Source: an uncultured Pelagibacteraceae bacterium (GTDB lineage Bacteria; Pseudomonadota; Alphaproteobacteria; Pelagibacterales; Pelagibacteraceae). From it: DNA of 35,000 bases. Of the stretch, positions 8,325 through 16,428 are shown piece after piece. Under the pieces are notes generated by a model, which worked only from the letters and a program-made list of their open reading frames with translations, did no database searches and was not told the origin of the DNA. Both the position numbers and the translations under genes were made by a program. The DNA is taken from positions 1 through 35,000 of the forward strand of contig CACKXA010000005.1 in NCBI GenBank assembly GCA_902604055.1. Reading direction: 5' to 3'. The stretch's first letter is position 1. Each line of letters opens with the position of its first letter.

Positions 8325-10004
8325 TTAATGTGTTTTAACTTTTGTCTGTTTCATTATCACCCATTGTTGTGCAATAGTTAAAATATTATTAACAGTCCAA
8401 TAAACTACTAAACCTGATGGGAAGGACGCCAATATAATGGTCAAAAAAATTGGAAAGAACGCAAATATTTTAGCTTGAATTGGGTCTGCAGGAGCGGGGT
8501 TAAGTTTTTGTTGAACCCACATCGAAGCTCCCATTAATATTGGCCAAATACCTATAACTAAAAAACTTGGTGGATCCCAAGGTATCAAACCAAATAAATT
8601 AAAAATAGATGTAGGATCTTTATCAGATAAATCTTTAATCCAACCAAAAAAAGGCTGATGTCTCATTTCTAAAGATATGAATAGCATTTTATAAATAGCA
8701 AAAAAGAATGGTATCTGTATTAAAATTGGCAGGCACCCAGATGCAGGATTTATCTTTTCTTTTCTGTATAAAGCCATCATTTCCTGTTGAAGTTTCACTT
8801 TGTCTTCTTTATGTAATTCTTTCAGTCTTGTCATTTCTGGCTGAACAGCCTTCATTTTTGCCATAGATCTAAATGAGTAGTTTGCTAATGGAAAGAAAAT
8901 CAATCTTATTCCAATTGTGATTATAACTATGGCTATTCCAAAATTTCCAGAATATTTAAATAAATAATCGATTACAAAAAAAAGAGGTTTTGTAAAAAAA
9001 TAAAACCAACCCCAATCAATTGTTAAGTCAAACTTATCTATGTTTTGATTAGCTGCATATGAATCAATCGTATTAACTTCTTTTGCGGCAACAAATATTC
9101 TTACGTCATTAAAATTATTAGAGGATGGATTAACTTTAGTGGGATTATTTAGTATATAGTTAGCTTTAAAAGCCTCTTTATATAAGAAAGTTGATTTAAA
9201 ATTTTCTCCTTTTTTTGGAACTATAGCAGTAATCCAATATTTATCTGTAATACCAAACCACCCCTCGTTGGCTTCTCTAACAATTTTATTTTCCTCTATA
9301 TCGTCGTAGTCATCTTCTTTAAGCTCTTCATCAAAAACTCCAATAAATCCCTCGTGAGAAATATAAAAATTTTGAATATCATCAGGTATTTTGTTTCTTG
9401 TTATTTGTGCGTATGGATATAATTCAATTGGTTGACTTGTATTATTTTGAATCTCTTGAGTAATTCTAAATAAATATTTTTCATCTAGTTCAATTCTTTT
9501 TTTAAATATAATTCCTTCATCATTGTCCCATTCTAAAATTACAGGCTGAGTATTCTTTAAAATTTTATTTCCTTTAACTTTCCACATTGATTTTTTTGAA
9601 GGAACTTTTATTTTATTTCCAATACTTGTCCATCCAGTTTCAATATAAAAACCATCTTCAGTTTGTGCGGGGTTTAAAAACTCAACATTTAAATTATTTT
9701 CTAAGTTTTGTTTATGTTTTTTGAAAGAAATATCGTCTATAAGCCCTCCTTCTAACGACATAGATCCAATAATACTATCGTTTTCAATTTTAACTCTTTC
9801 AGAATTAATTATAGAGTCTTCTCTTGAGACAGCATTTATTTTTAAGGACTCATTAATACTTGGGGTTATAATATTTTCACTTGTTTGCTTTTGCTCTTGA
9901 GCAGCACGATTTTCATTAGGTTTAGGAGTTTCAAAAAAAGCTGCCCAAAAAAGCAAAACAGACATTGATAAAGCTATAGCTATAAAAACATTTTTATTAT
10001 CCAT
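8325..10004 (-). CDS. yidC: Membrane protein insertase YidC
   Basis: Inserts membrane proteins with or without SecYEG. The 559-aa protein has an N-terminal membrane segment (about residues 6-23), a large periplasmic beta domain, and the conserved five-helix insertase core in the last roughly 220 residues. The core includes the IGIRLIFFPLANYSFRSMAKM helix with the hydrophilic-groove Arg, the coiled loop KMKAVQPEMTRLKELH, and the NPASGCLPILIQIPFFFAIYKML segment. It follows yidD with an 8-nt overlap. In many alphaproteobacteria engB comes next, but here argB follows at once. Confidence 0.97.
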   Translation of the reverse strand: MDNKNVFIAIALSMSVLLFWAAFFETPKPNENRAAQEQKQTSENIITPSINESLKINAVSREDSIINSERVKIENDSIIGSMSLEGGLIDDISFKKHKQNLENNLNVEFLNPAQTEDGFYIETGWTSIGNKIKVPSKKSMWKVKGNKILKNTQPVILEWDNDEGIIFKKRIELDEKYLFRITQEIQNNTSQPIELYPYAQITRNKIPDDIQNFYISHEGFIGVFDEELKEDDYDDIEENKIVREANEGWFGITDKYWITAIVPKKGENFKSTFLYKEAFKANYILNNPTKVNPSSNNFNDVRIFVAAKEVNTIDSYAANQNIDKFDLTIDWGWFYFFTKPLFFVIDYLFKYSGNFGIAIVIITIGIRLIFFPLANYSFRSMAKMKAVQPEMTRLKELHKEDKVKLQQEMMALYRKEKINPASGCLPILIQIPFFFAIYKMLFISLEMRHQPFFGWIKDLSDKDPTSIFNLFGLIPWDPPSFLVIGIWPILMGASMWVQQKLNPAPADPIQAKIFAFFPIFLTIILASFPSGLVVYWTVNNILTIAQQWVIMKQTKVKTH

Positions 10005-10266
10005 TTAATTTATCCTTAATTGAGTCTTTTTTATTTGGTACTAAATCTAAACCAGACCCTCCTCCTAAAATTTTAAAAGGATGGCATCTAAATATCCTTT
10101 TTATACCCATGATAGAACCTCTAACTATTCCGTAAGATTTTAGAGACTCTATATAGTACTCAGAACAAGTAGGAAGATATCTACATCTTGTTCCAAACAA
10201 GGGTGAAATAAAATATTGATAAAATTTTATTATATAAACGTTTAAAAATATAATTAGTCTAGTCAT
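9997..10266 (-). CDS. yidD: Membrane protein insertion efficiency factor YidD
   Basis: A small membrane-associated protein (89 aa) that assists YidC-dependent insertion. The family core is visible: FYQYFISPLFGTRCRYLPTCSEY with the conserved Cys pair, followed by GIKRIFRCHPFKILGGGSGLDLVP. It overlaps rnpA by 4 nt and yidC by 8 nt, in the classic rpmH-rnpA-yidD-yidC order. Confidence 0.95.
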   Translation of the reverse strand: MTRLIIFLNVYIIKFYQYFISPLFGTRCRYLPTCSEYYIESLKSYGIVRGSIMGIKRIFRCHPFKILGGGSGLDLVPNKKDSIKDKLNG

Positions 10267-10613
10267 TTACTTAATTTTTTAAAACAATTAATCATTGCCG
10301 GCATAAGAACATTTTGTTTTTCTGCATAAGCATTTGATTTTCCAAAAACTATATAAGTATAATCTCTACTAATTGCACCTCTTTTTTTCAGCAATTTATG
10401 AACAATGGCTTTTAATTTTCTTCTTATTTTGTTTCTTTTAACAGCATTACCAATTTTTTTTTTCATCACAAAACTAATAAGTAAACTTGTTTTATTTTTA
10501 GGTTTATAAAAATTATCTGCTGCAAATATTGAAAAATACTCTGAATGTATTTTTTTTTCTTTTAATACTTTTTTGAATTGGTTGCTTTTCTTTAAACTTT
10601 CAAGCTTAACCAT
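10263..10613 (-). CDS. rnpA: Ribonuclease P protein component
   Basis: The protein subunit of RNase P, which binds pre-tRNA 5' leaders and assists the catalytic RNA. The 116-aa sequence has the diagnostic RNR-type basic helix in KKKIGNAVKRNKIRRKLKAI (about residues 51-70) and the N-terminal LKKSNQFKKVLKEKK typical of the family. It starts 6 bases after the rpmH stop and overlaps yidD by 4 nt. The rnpB RNA is not in this window. Confidence 0.95.
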   Translation of the reverse strand: MVKLESLKKSNQFKKVLKEKKIHSEYFSIFAADNFYKPKNKTSLLISFVMKKKIGNAVKRNKIRRKLKAIVHKLLKKRGAISRDYTYIVFGKSNAYAEKQNVLMPAMINCFKKLSK

Positions 10614-10619
10614 TTTAAA

Positions 10620-10754
10620 TCACGTAGATATTGTTTTTCGACCTTTGGCTCTTCTTCTAGCGATCAGTTGCCTTCCAGTTTTGGTTGCCATTCTTGCCCT
10701 GAAACCATGCCTTCTTTTTCTTACAAGATTACTTGGTTGATAAGTTCTTTTCAT
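10620..10754 (-). CDS. rpmH: 50S ribosomal protein L34
   Basis: A 44-codon gene found by reading the minus strand: ATG at 10754, TGA at 10620-10622. It encodes a highly basic protein beginning [18 protein letters not shown] and continuing [21 protein letters not shown], which is the almost invariant L34 sequence. It heads the minus-strand run rpmH-rnpA-yidD-yidC. Its promoter must lie in the 50 bases between it and the divergent VTT-domain gene. Confidence 0.98.
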   Translation of the reverse strand: MKRTYQPSNLVRKRRHGFRARMATKTGRQLIARRRAKGRKTIST

Positions 10755-10804
10755 AAATATTTAAAGGTATATATTTTAATTACCGTCTATTGTACAGGTA
10801 AATT
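10755..10804. promoter_or_regulatory. Divergent intergenic region rpmH / VTT-domain gene
   Basis: Fifty bases of A+T-rich DNA separate the outward-facing rpmH and 10805 genes, so both promoters must be here. TATATA- and TAAAAT-like boxes are present on the minus strand just upstream of rpmH, but no convincing -35 partner was seen. This is inferred mainly from gene orientation. Confidence 0.4.
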
Positions 10805-11521
10805 ATGAGCAAAAGTCTTAAACTATTTTTAGGTATATCTTATCTATTAATGTTATTTATATTTCTCTATTTTATATTTGTTTTTGTAGAAGTAACAAGA
10901 TTAGACGATTTTGGGTATTATAAGGAATTACAAATAAAATTAGAGAACATTAATAGTAAAAATTTTTTTATAAATCTTTTCATTTTCTTTATATTTTGTA
11001 TAATTTGGATATCTCTGCTAGGGTTTGGATCACCACTTCTATTAATCTCAGGAATTTTATTTGGTAAATGGGTTGGAACTTTAGTTTCTGTCTTTTCAAT
11101 TTCTATAGGTGCGCTCTTACTTTACATGATAGCAGAATTTTTTTTTAAAGATTTAATCAATAATCTGTTAAAAAAGAAATTTTATAGATATATAAATTTT
11201 TTTAAAAAAAATGAATTTAATTATTTTCTAGCATTTAGACTGACCGGAGGGCTTGGAATACCGTTTGGCCTGCAAAATGTTTTACCTGTAGTTTTTAAAA
11301 TAAAAAAGATGAATTATTTTTTAGCAAGTTTTTTTGGATTTATTCCAATGTTCTTTATTTGGAATACTATTGGCGCAGGATTAAACGAATATATAAAGCA
11401 AGCAGAAAATTTTAGTTTTTTTAGTTTACTAATGAGTAAAGAGATTTTTTTACCAATAATATTATTTATAATATTAATTTTAATTTCAATAACGATAAAA
11501 AAAAAAATTTTTAATGATTAA
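10805..11521 (+). CDS. TVP38/TMEM64 (VTT-domain) family membrane protein
   Basis: An integral membrane protein of 238 aa with hydrophobic stretches at about residues 6-29, 55-78, 80-108, 163-185 and 205-234. The VTT/DedA-like core is recognisable: LLGFGSPLLLISGILFGKW followed by a Gly-rich helix, then FRLTGGLGIPFGLQNVLPVV and a final helix ending NTIGAGL. The family is linked to lipid scrambling or small-molecule membrane transport, but bacterial roles are poorly defined. It reads away from rpmH and heads a plus-strand run reaching infA. Confidence 0.82.
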   Translation: MSKSLKLFLGISYLLMLFIFLYFIFVFVEVTRLDDFGYYKELQIKLENINSKNFFINLFIFFIFCIIWISLLGFGSPLLLISGILFGKWVGTLVSVFSISIGALLLYMIAEFFFKDLINNLLKKKFYRYINFFKKNEFNYFLAFRLTGGLGIPFGLQNVLPVVFKIKKMNYFLASFFGFIPMFFIWNTIGAGLNEYIKQAENFSFFSLLMSKEIFLPIILFIILILISITIKKKIFND

Positions 11522-11559
11522 TTTAAATACAAGTATTGCAGAGAAAGATTGTGAAATTA

Positions 11560-11748
11560 ATGGTTGAAAAATTTAATTGGATTGTTTGGTTAATTTTAGT
11601 GATTTTGTGGAATTATGGCTTTCCCAAAGCTTCTCCTTTTCAGGATGTAATAGTTGCCGTAATTTTGTCCCTATTGTTTATAATTATCAAAATAATGAGA
11701 TCAAGATACTTGCATAAAACGAGTTCAAGAAGTAAAACTAATAACTAA
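11560..11748 (+). CDS. Small single-span membrane protein, unknown function
   Basis: The start chosen is the ATG at 11560, giving 62 aa beginning MVEKFNWIVWLILV. An in-frame GTG at 11551 and TTG at 11536 would add 3 or 8 residues. A purine-rich AGAGAAAG lies upstream and is compatible with either the GTG or the ATG. Residues about 5-20 and 28-46 are hydrophobic, with a basic C-terminal tail (MRSRYLHKTSSRSKTNN), suggesting one or two membrane spans with the tail in the cytosol. I do not recognise the family. It lies between the VTT protein and the next small gene. Confidence 0.6.
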   Translation: MVEKFNWIVWLILVILWNYGFPKASPFQDVIVAVILSLLFIIIKIMRSRYLHKTSSRSKTNN

Positions 11749-11764
11749 TGAAGGAGCGCTTTAT

Positions 11765-11959
11765 ATGGGAATTCACTATGACTATAAATCTACTCGCGGT
11801 GACAAAGCGATGAAAAAAGAGGCTAAGCGCAAAGCTCGAATTGAACAAAGAAGAGCAAAAAAATCCAATAATAATCCTAAATCGGCTGTAGAAAAACAAA
11901 TGCACGACATAGATAGGCCTATTACGCTTGAGGATTTAACAAATCCAGATAAAAACTAA
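11765..11959 (+). CDS. Small basic hypothetical protein
   Basis: A 64-aa, highly charged soluble protein (MGIHYDYKSTRGDKAMKKEA...) with a Lys/Arg-rich middle and an acidic end, RPITLEDLTNPDKN. A strong Shine-Dalgarno AAGGAG at 11751-11756 sits 8 bases before the ATG, unusually good for this genome, and supports real and possibly high translation. The family is not named here. The composition would fit an RNA- or ribosome-associated protein, but this is inference only. Confidence 0.72.
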   Translation: MGIHYDYKSTRGDKAMKKEAKRKARIEQRRAKKSNNNPKSAVEKQMHDIDRPITLEDLTNPDKN

Positions 11960-11966
11960 TTTTAAT

Positions 11967-12101
11967 ATGAGATCTTTTGAAAAAAAAGATTCTTTGCTTA
12001 AATTTCGTGCAAATTCGCTGAAAAAAAATTTAATAAAAAGAAAAAAATTAAGATATAAAAATAAAAAAAAAAATGACAGTTCTTTCAGACAAATGGATTA
12101 A
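11967..12101 (+). CDS. Possible 44-aa lysine-rich small protein overlapping dcd
   Basis: The ATG at 11967 opens a 44-residue frame ([20 protein letters not shown]...) ending with TAA at 12099-12101, 29 bases inside dcd in another frame. It fills the gap between two genes almost exactly and is extremely Lys/Arg-rich. The A-rich DNA (runs of up to 11 A) could produce such a frame by chance, so it is only a candidate. Conservation in related genomes would decide. Confidence 0.4.
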   Translation: MRSFEKKDSLLKFRANSLKKNLIKRKKLRYKNKKKNDSSFRQMD

Positions 12102-12624
12102 AAAAGCCGCTCAAAAAGGAATGATTAGACCTTTTGTGAGTAAGCAAGTAAGAAAAGGTAAGATCTCTTTTGGACTCTCTTCTTACGGATATGACGCAAG
12201 GGTCTCAAATGAATTTAAAATTTTTACAAACGTAAATTCAGGTATTGTAGATCCAAAAGTTTTTAAAAAAGAGAGTTTTGTTACAAAAAAAGGTAAAGAA
12301 TGTATAATACCTCCCAATTCTTTTGCTTTGGGAAGGACTGTAGAGTATTTTAAAATTCCCGAGAATGTACTTGTTATATGTTTAGGTAAATCTACTTATG
12401 CCAGGTGTGGGATCATAGTTAACGTTACACCTTTAGAACCTGGATGGGAAGGACATGTAACTTTAGAATTTTCTAACACAACCCCATTACCAGCTAAAAT
12501 TTATGCCAACGAGGGTGTTTCTCAATTCGTATTTATAAAAGGTAATGAAAAACCAAGTGTTACTTATGCCAAAAGAAAAGGCAAATATATGAAACAAACA
12601 GGGGTAACTCTCCCGAAAATTTAA
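12073..12624 (+). CDS. dcd: dCTP deaminase
   Basis: Deaminates dCTP to dUTP, feeding dUMP and then dTMP synthesis. The 183-aa sequence has the trimeric dUTPase-like fold. Motifs seen are [14 protein letters not shown] (residues about 35-48), [26 protein letters not shown] for the nucleotide phosphate/Ser-Arg site, and [18 protein letters not shown] with the catalytic Glu. It is followed seven bases later by murA. The ATG used lies at the end of an 11-base A run with no clear Shine-Dalgarno. Confidence 0.96.
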   Translation: MTVLSDKWIKKAAQKGMIRPFVSKQVRKGKISFGLSSYGYDARVSNEFKIFTNVNSGIVDPKVFKKESFVTKKGKECIIPPNSFALGRTVEYFKIPENVLVICLGKSTYARCGIIVNVTPLEPGWEGHVTLEFSNTTPLPAKIYANEGVSQFVFIKGNEKPSVTYAKRKGKYMKQTGVTLPKI

Positions 12625-12631
12625 TCCCCTG

Positions 12632-13888
12632 ATGGAAAAATTATTGATAACTGGAAAAAAAGAATTATCTGGAAGAATCTACATTTCAGGTTCAAAAAAT
12701 GCCTCACTTCCAATATTAGCTTCAACTATTTTATCTGAAAACGTTAAATTAACCAATATTCCCTTAGTTAAAGATATTTTCACAATGGTTGAACTATTAA
12801 AATTTGTTGGATTAAAGATTAATATTCATAAGAAAACAAACAGAATTGAAATAAAAAATACAAATAAAAATATTAAAACATTAGCTCCTTATAATCTTGT
12901 AAAAACGATGCGGGCAGGTGTACTTGTATTAGGTCCTTTGCTGGCAAAATACAAAAAAGCAAAAATTTCTCTTCCTGGAGGATGTGCTATAGGAACTAGG
13001 CCAGTTAATTTACATCTTTTTGCGTTAAAAAAACTAGGAGCAAAAATAAAGATTAAAAATGGATACATTATCGCTGAGGCAAAAAAAGGATTAAGGGGTT
13101 CAAAAATATTTTTTCCAAGTATCTCGGTAGGCGCAACTGAAAATGCAATCCTAGCTGCTTTTAACTCAAAAGGAAAAACAATACTATATAATTGCGCTAT
13201 AGAACCAGAAATCCAAGATCTAATTAATTTTTTAAACAAACTTGGAGGAAATATAAAATTAGCAGGTAGGAAAATTTTTATAACAGGTTGCAGAAAAATA
13301 AAGAAAAGCGTTAAACATGAAATTATTTTTGATAGAATTGAATTAGGAACTTATTTAGTAGCCGCAGCTCTAGTTGGTAAAAAGATTTTGTTTAATAAGA
13401 TAGATCCTACATTAATTAAAAATGAGATTAATATTTTAAGAAAAATGGGAGTAAAGCTGCGAGTTCAAAAAAATTCCTTAGAAGTTCTTAAAAGTAACAA
13501 TATTAAAAAGATAAGTATTTCCACTAAACCTTATCCTGGATTTCCTACAGATTTGCAAGCTCAGTTTATGGTTTTAATGACACGAGCAAAAGGAATCTCT
13601 AAAATAAAGGAAAATATATTTGAAAATAGATTCATGCATGTTCCCGAACTAAAACGAATGGGAGCTAACATTGAGATCAAAGATAAAACAGCAATTATTT
13701 CCGGTCCTTCACAATTAACTGGGGCTGAAGTAATGGCAACAGACCTAAGAGCTTCAGTAAGTCTTGTTTTAGCTGGCTTAGTTGCAAATAACAGAACAAT
13801 AATTAATAGAATTTATCATTTAGATAGAGGTTATGAATTTCTTGAAAAAAAATTGAAAAATTGCAAGGCACATATTAAAAGATTTTAA
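12632..13888 (+). CDS. murA: UDP-N-acetylglucosamine 1-carboxyvinyltransferase
   Basis: Adds enolpyruvate from PEP to UDP-GlcNAc, the first committed step of peptidoglycan synthesis. The 418-aa EPSP-synthase-like double domain shows K22-N23 in SGSKNASLP, the flexible catalytic loop LPGGCAIGTRPVNLH with C118 (E. coli C115), and RASVSLVLAGLVA plus IYHLDRGYE near the C-terminus. Retention of the loop Cys suggests the ordinary fosfomycin-sensitive form. It is one base upstream of the DUF2948 gene, a conserved alphaproteobacterial pairing. Confidence 0.97.
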   Translation: MEKLLITGKKELSGRIYISGSKNASLPILASTILSENVKLTNIPLVKDIFTMVELLKFVGLKINIHKKTNRIEIKNTNKNIKTLAPYNLVKTMRAGVLVLGPLLAKYKKAKISLPGGCAIGTRPVNLHLFALKKLGAKIKIKNGYIIAEAKKGLRGSKIFFPSISVGATENAILAAFNSKGKTILYNCAIEPEIQDLINFLNKLGGNIKLAGRKIFITGCRKIKKSVKHEIIFDRIELGTYLVAAALVGKKILFNKIDPTLIKNEINILRKMGVKLRVQKNSLEVLKSNNIKKISISTKPYPGFPTDLQAQFMVLMTRAKGISKIKENIFENRFMHVPELKRMGANIEIKDKTAIISGPSQLTGAEVMATDLRASVSLVLAGLVANNRTIINRIYHLDRGYEFLEKKLKNCKAHIKRF

Positions 13889-13889
13889 A

Positions 13890-14333
13890 GTGAAAGCAAA
13901 AAATTTAAAACTAATAGCCAGATCTGACGAAGATTTAAGGATAATTTCAGCCCACCTTCAAGACTCAATTGCAAGTACTAGGAATATTGCTAGTCTAAAA
14001 AAAAATAAGATTTTTTTAATGCAATTAAATCGTTTCATGTGGGAAGATGTTGAAAAAGGAGTTTTTAGAAAAAACAAAAGAATAAGAACAATATTGAAAT
14101 TTGACAATGTTCTAAAGGTCAGCTCAAAAAATATTAGTCAAAATAATAAAGATAAATTTTTGGATTTCCTAGCTGTTGAAAGCAAACAAATGCCAGACGA
14201 TAATTATGAATTAAAATTAACATTTTCAGGAGACTCTATAATTAAAGTATTAGTAGAAGTTATTGAGGCAACTTTAGATGACCAGGGAGAGCCTTGGGAT
14301 ACAAAAAATAAGCCAAAACACAAAGTTTTATAA
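13890..14333 (+). CDS. DUF2948 family protein
   Basis: A 147-aa cytosolic protein with a GTG start one base after the murA stop. The LIARSDEDLRIISAHLQDSI opening, the NRFMWED motif with the RTILKFDNVL stretch, and the end containing DDQGEPWDTKNKPKHKV match the alphaproteobacterial DUF2948 family that follows murA. The function is unknown. Here its TAA overlaps the ATG of a tiny ORF leading to infA. The hisD and low-molecular-weight phosphatase genes that often lie between DUF2948 and infA in larger alphaproteobacteria are absent. Confidence 0.88.
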   Translation: MKAKNLKLIARSDEDLRIISAHLQDSIASTRNIASLKKNKIFLMQLNRFMWEDVEKGVFRKNKRIRTILKFDNVLKVSSKNISQNNKDKFLDFLAVESKQMPDDNYELKLTFSGDSIIKVLVEVIEATLDDQGEPWDTKNKPKHKVL

Positions 14334-14437
14334 TGACAAAAAATTTAAATATAGATAGAAAAACTATAAAAATAGACATTGCAAGATCAGGTTCTTTAGA
14401 TATAAATCTAGCAAAATATTTAAAAAAGGATTTTTAA
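14333..14437 (+). CDS. Possible 34-aa linker ORF between DUF2948 and infA
   Basis: The ATG at 14333 overlaps the DUF2948 stop (TAATG) and the TAA at 14435-14437 directly abuts the TTG start of infA. The product begins MTKNLNIDRKTIKIDIARSG and ends LAKYLKKDF. The exact fit between two genes suggests real translational coupling into infA, either as a small protein or as the shrunken remnant of a gene lost from this position. I recognise no domain. Confidence 0.5.
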   Translation: MTKNLNIDRKTIKIDIARSGSLDINLAKYLKKDF

Positions 14438-14653
14438 TTGGCAAAACAAGAAACTCTAGAATTCAAAGGCAAAGTAACAGAATTGTTACCTAACGCTATG
14501 TTTAGGGTTAAACTTGAAAACAATCATGAAATTTTAGCTCACACAGCTGGAAAACTAAGAAAGAATAGAATAAGAGTTTTAGCTGGTGATAATGTAATGG
14601 TTGAAATGACACCGTACGATCTAACTAAAGGTAGAATTACTTTTAGGTTTTAG
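14438..14653 (+). CDS. infA: Translation initiation factor IF-1
   Basis: An S1/OB-fold protein that occupies the ribosomal A site during initiation. The 71-aa sequence is essentially canonical: [27 protein letters not shown], then [30 protein letters not shown]. It starts with TTG, a rare start codon, directly after the stop of the preceding 34-codon ORF, so initiation probably depends on translational coupling. The last base of its TAG stop is the first base of tRNA-Phe. Confidence 0.97.
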   Translation: MAKQETLEFKGKVTELLPNAMFRVKLENNHEILAHTAGKLRKNRIRVLAGDNVMVEMTPYDLTKGRITFRF

Positions 14654-14727
14654 GCCTTGTAGCTCAGTAGTAGAGCAGTACCCTGAAAAGGTATGTGTCG
14701 TAAGTGCGATTCTTACCAAGGCCACCA
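14653..14727 (+). tRNA. tRNA-Phe (GAA), with variant D- and T-loops
   Basis: A complete 75-nt cloverleaf with encoded CCA: acceptor GGCCTTG/CAAGGCC, D-stem GCTC/GAGC, anticodon arm GTACC-CTGAAAA-GGTAT with anticodon GAA, variable loop GTGTC, T-stem GTAAG/CTTAC, discriminator A. The GTGTC variable loop and the place near infA fit alphaproteobacterial tRNA-Phe. Two near-universal bases differ: the D-loop AGTAGTA has A at position 18, and the T-loop TGCGATT has G at 55. G19 and C56 are kept. It begins on the last base of the infA stop codon and lies 15 bases before fhs, so it must be cut out of a common transcript or have an internal promoter. Confidence 0.88.
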
Positions 14728-14742
14728 CTAAGCAAGGGTTTA

Positions 14743-16428
14743 ATGAATAAAATAAAATCCGATATTGAAATAGCAAGAGCAGCAAATATTAAACCAATTA
14801 AAGAAATTTTAGAGAAATCAAATATTTCAGACAATCCTTTTAATTTTAGTCCAATGGGACGTCATATAGCTAAATTAAATTTAGAATATATTGATTCTCT
14901 AGAAGAAAAAAAAAGTAATTTAATATTAGTAACTGCAATAACACCAACGCCTGCTGGGGAAGGGAAAACAACTACCTCAGTTGGATTGAATGATGGTTTA
15001 AATAAAATTGGTAAACAATCAATAGTTTGTTTAAGAGAACCCAGTTTAGGACCTTCTTTTGGAATGAAAGGTGGAGCTGCTGGAGGTGGATATGCTCAGG
15101 TTATACCAATGGAACAGATCAACTTACATTTTACCGGAGATTTTCATGCAATTACTTCAGCACACAATTTACTTTCTGCTCTAATAGATAATCATATCTA
15201 TTGGGGAAATAAATTAAATATAGATCCTAATAATGTAATTTGGAAAAGAGTAGTAGATCTAAATGATCGAGCTTTAAGAAAGATAGAAATTAACTTGGAA
15301 AAACTAAAAGCAAATACTCCTAGAAATGATAGCTTTGATATCACTGTTGCTTCAGAAGTAATGGCAATTTTCTGTTTATCAAACAGCGTAGAGGAGCTAG
15401 AAAGAAAAATTGGCAATATTACCGTTGCATATTCAAAAGAACAAAAACCTATATATGCAAAAGATTTAAAAGCCCAAGGCCCGATGACAGTTCTACTAAA
15501 AGAAGCTGTTCGACCTAATGTTGTACAAACTCTTGAAAATAATTTAGCTATTATTCATGGCGGACCATTTGCGAATATTGCTCATGGATGTAATTCAATT
15601 CTCGCAACAAAAACAGCTTTAAAATTATCTGAGTATGTTGTTACAGAAGCAGGTTTTGGTGCTGATCTTGGGGCTGAAAAGTTTTTAGATATTAAATGCC
15701 GTAAAGCTGGAATCAGGCCTAGTTGTGTAGTTGTTGTTGCAACAATAAGAGCTTTAAAAATGCATGGTGGGGTAGAGAAAGAAAACTTAAAAGATGAAAA
15801 CGCTGATGCACTAGAAAAAGGATTGCCTAACCTTGAAAGACATATTGAAAATATTAAGAAATTTGGTTTAGAAGTAGTAGTAGCAATTAATCACTTTATT
15901 ACTGATACCGATAAAGAAATTAAAATTATCCAAGACTATTGTTCAAAACTTAAGGTAAAAGTAAGTCTTTGCACTCATTGGTCTGAAGGAGGAAAAGGAA
16001 CAAAGGATTTAGCAAATAATGTAGTTGAATTATGTGAGAAGAGTGACAAAAGTAAATTTAAATATCTATACTCAGATGAAACTCCCATTTTGGAAAAAAT
16101 AGAAAAAATTGCAAAAGAAATATATAAAGCAAAAGGAATTGAAGTAGATGATACAACTAAGGAAAAAATAAAAAAAATAGAGCAGGCTGGATTTGGAAAA
16201 TTTCCGGTTTGTATTGCGAAAACACAATATAGCTTTTCTACAGACCCCAAGTTAAAAGGAGCACCATCAGGTCATACGCTGCCTATCAGAGAAGTAAGAT
16301 TATCTAGTGGAGCGGAATTTTTAGTCGTTGTTTGTGGATCTATAATGACGATGCCAGGTCTTCCGAGAGTACCAGCAGCTGATAATATTAGATTAAATAA
16401 AAAAGGTGATATAGAAGGTTTATTTTAA
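14743..16428 (+). CDS. fhs: Formate-tetrahydrofolate ligase
   Basis: Interconverts formate + ATP + THF and 10-formyl-THF + ADP. The start chosen is the ATG at 14743; the frame extends upstream only into tRNA-Phe. The 561-aa protein carries the P-loop [12 protein letters not shown] at residues 67-78, [23 protein letters not shown], the GCNSILAT and [14 protein letters not shown] segments, and a C-terminal [16 protein letters not shown], all canonical. In SAR11-like bacteria Fhs may run toward formate and ATP when methyl groups are oxidised. Its stop is nested with that of the convergent hydrolase-like gene (TTAA). Confidence 0.97.
   Translation: MNKIKSDIEIARAANIKPIKEILEKSNISDNPFNFSPMGRHIAKLNLEYIDSLEEKKSNLILVTAITPTPAGEGKTTTSVGLNDGLNKIGKQSIVCLREPSLGPSFGMKGGAAGGGYAQVIPMEQINLHFTGDFHAITSAHNLLSALIDNHIYWGNKLNIDPNNVIWKRVVDLNDRALRKIEINLEKLKANTPRNDSFDITVASEVMAIFCLSNSVEELERKIGNITVAYSKEQKPIYAKDLKAQGPMTVLLKEAVRPNVVQTLENNLAIIHGGPFANIAHGCNSILATKTALKLSEYVVTEAGFGADLGAEKFLDIKCRKAGIRPSCVVVVATIRALKMHGGVEKENLKDENADALEKGLPNLERHIENIKKFGLEVVVAINHFITDTDKEIKIIQDYCSKLKVKVSLCTHWSEGGKGTKDLANNVVELCEKSDKSKFKYLYSDETPILEKIEKIAKEIYKAKGIEVDDTTKEKIKKIEQAGFGKFPVCIAKTQYSFSTDPKLKGAPSGHTLPIREVRLSSGAEFLVVVCGSIMTMPGLPRVPAADNIRLNKKGDIEGLF

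Noticed and set aside
10755-10804. DnaA boxes or a replication origin near rpmH
   Set aside because: rpmH is near the origin in some bacteria, but there is no dnaA gene and no cluster of TTATCCACA-like sites here.
12889-13239. Minus-strand ORF of 116 aa inside murA
   Set aside because: A shadow of a fully supported murA on the plus strand, with no motif of its own.
14704-14742. Upstream extension of fhs
   Set aside because: It lies within tRNA-Phe, and the ATG at 14743 gives the normal N-terminus.
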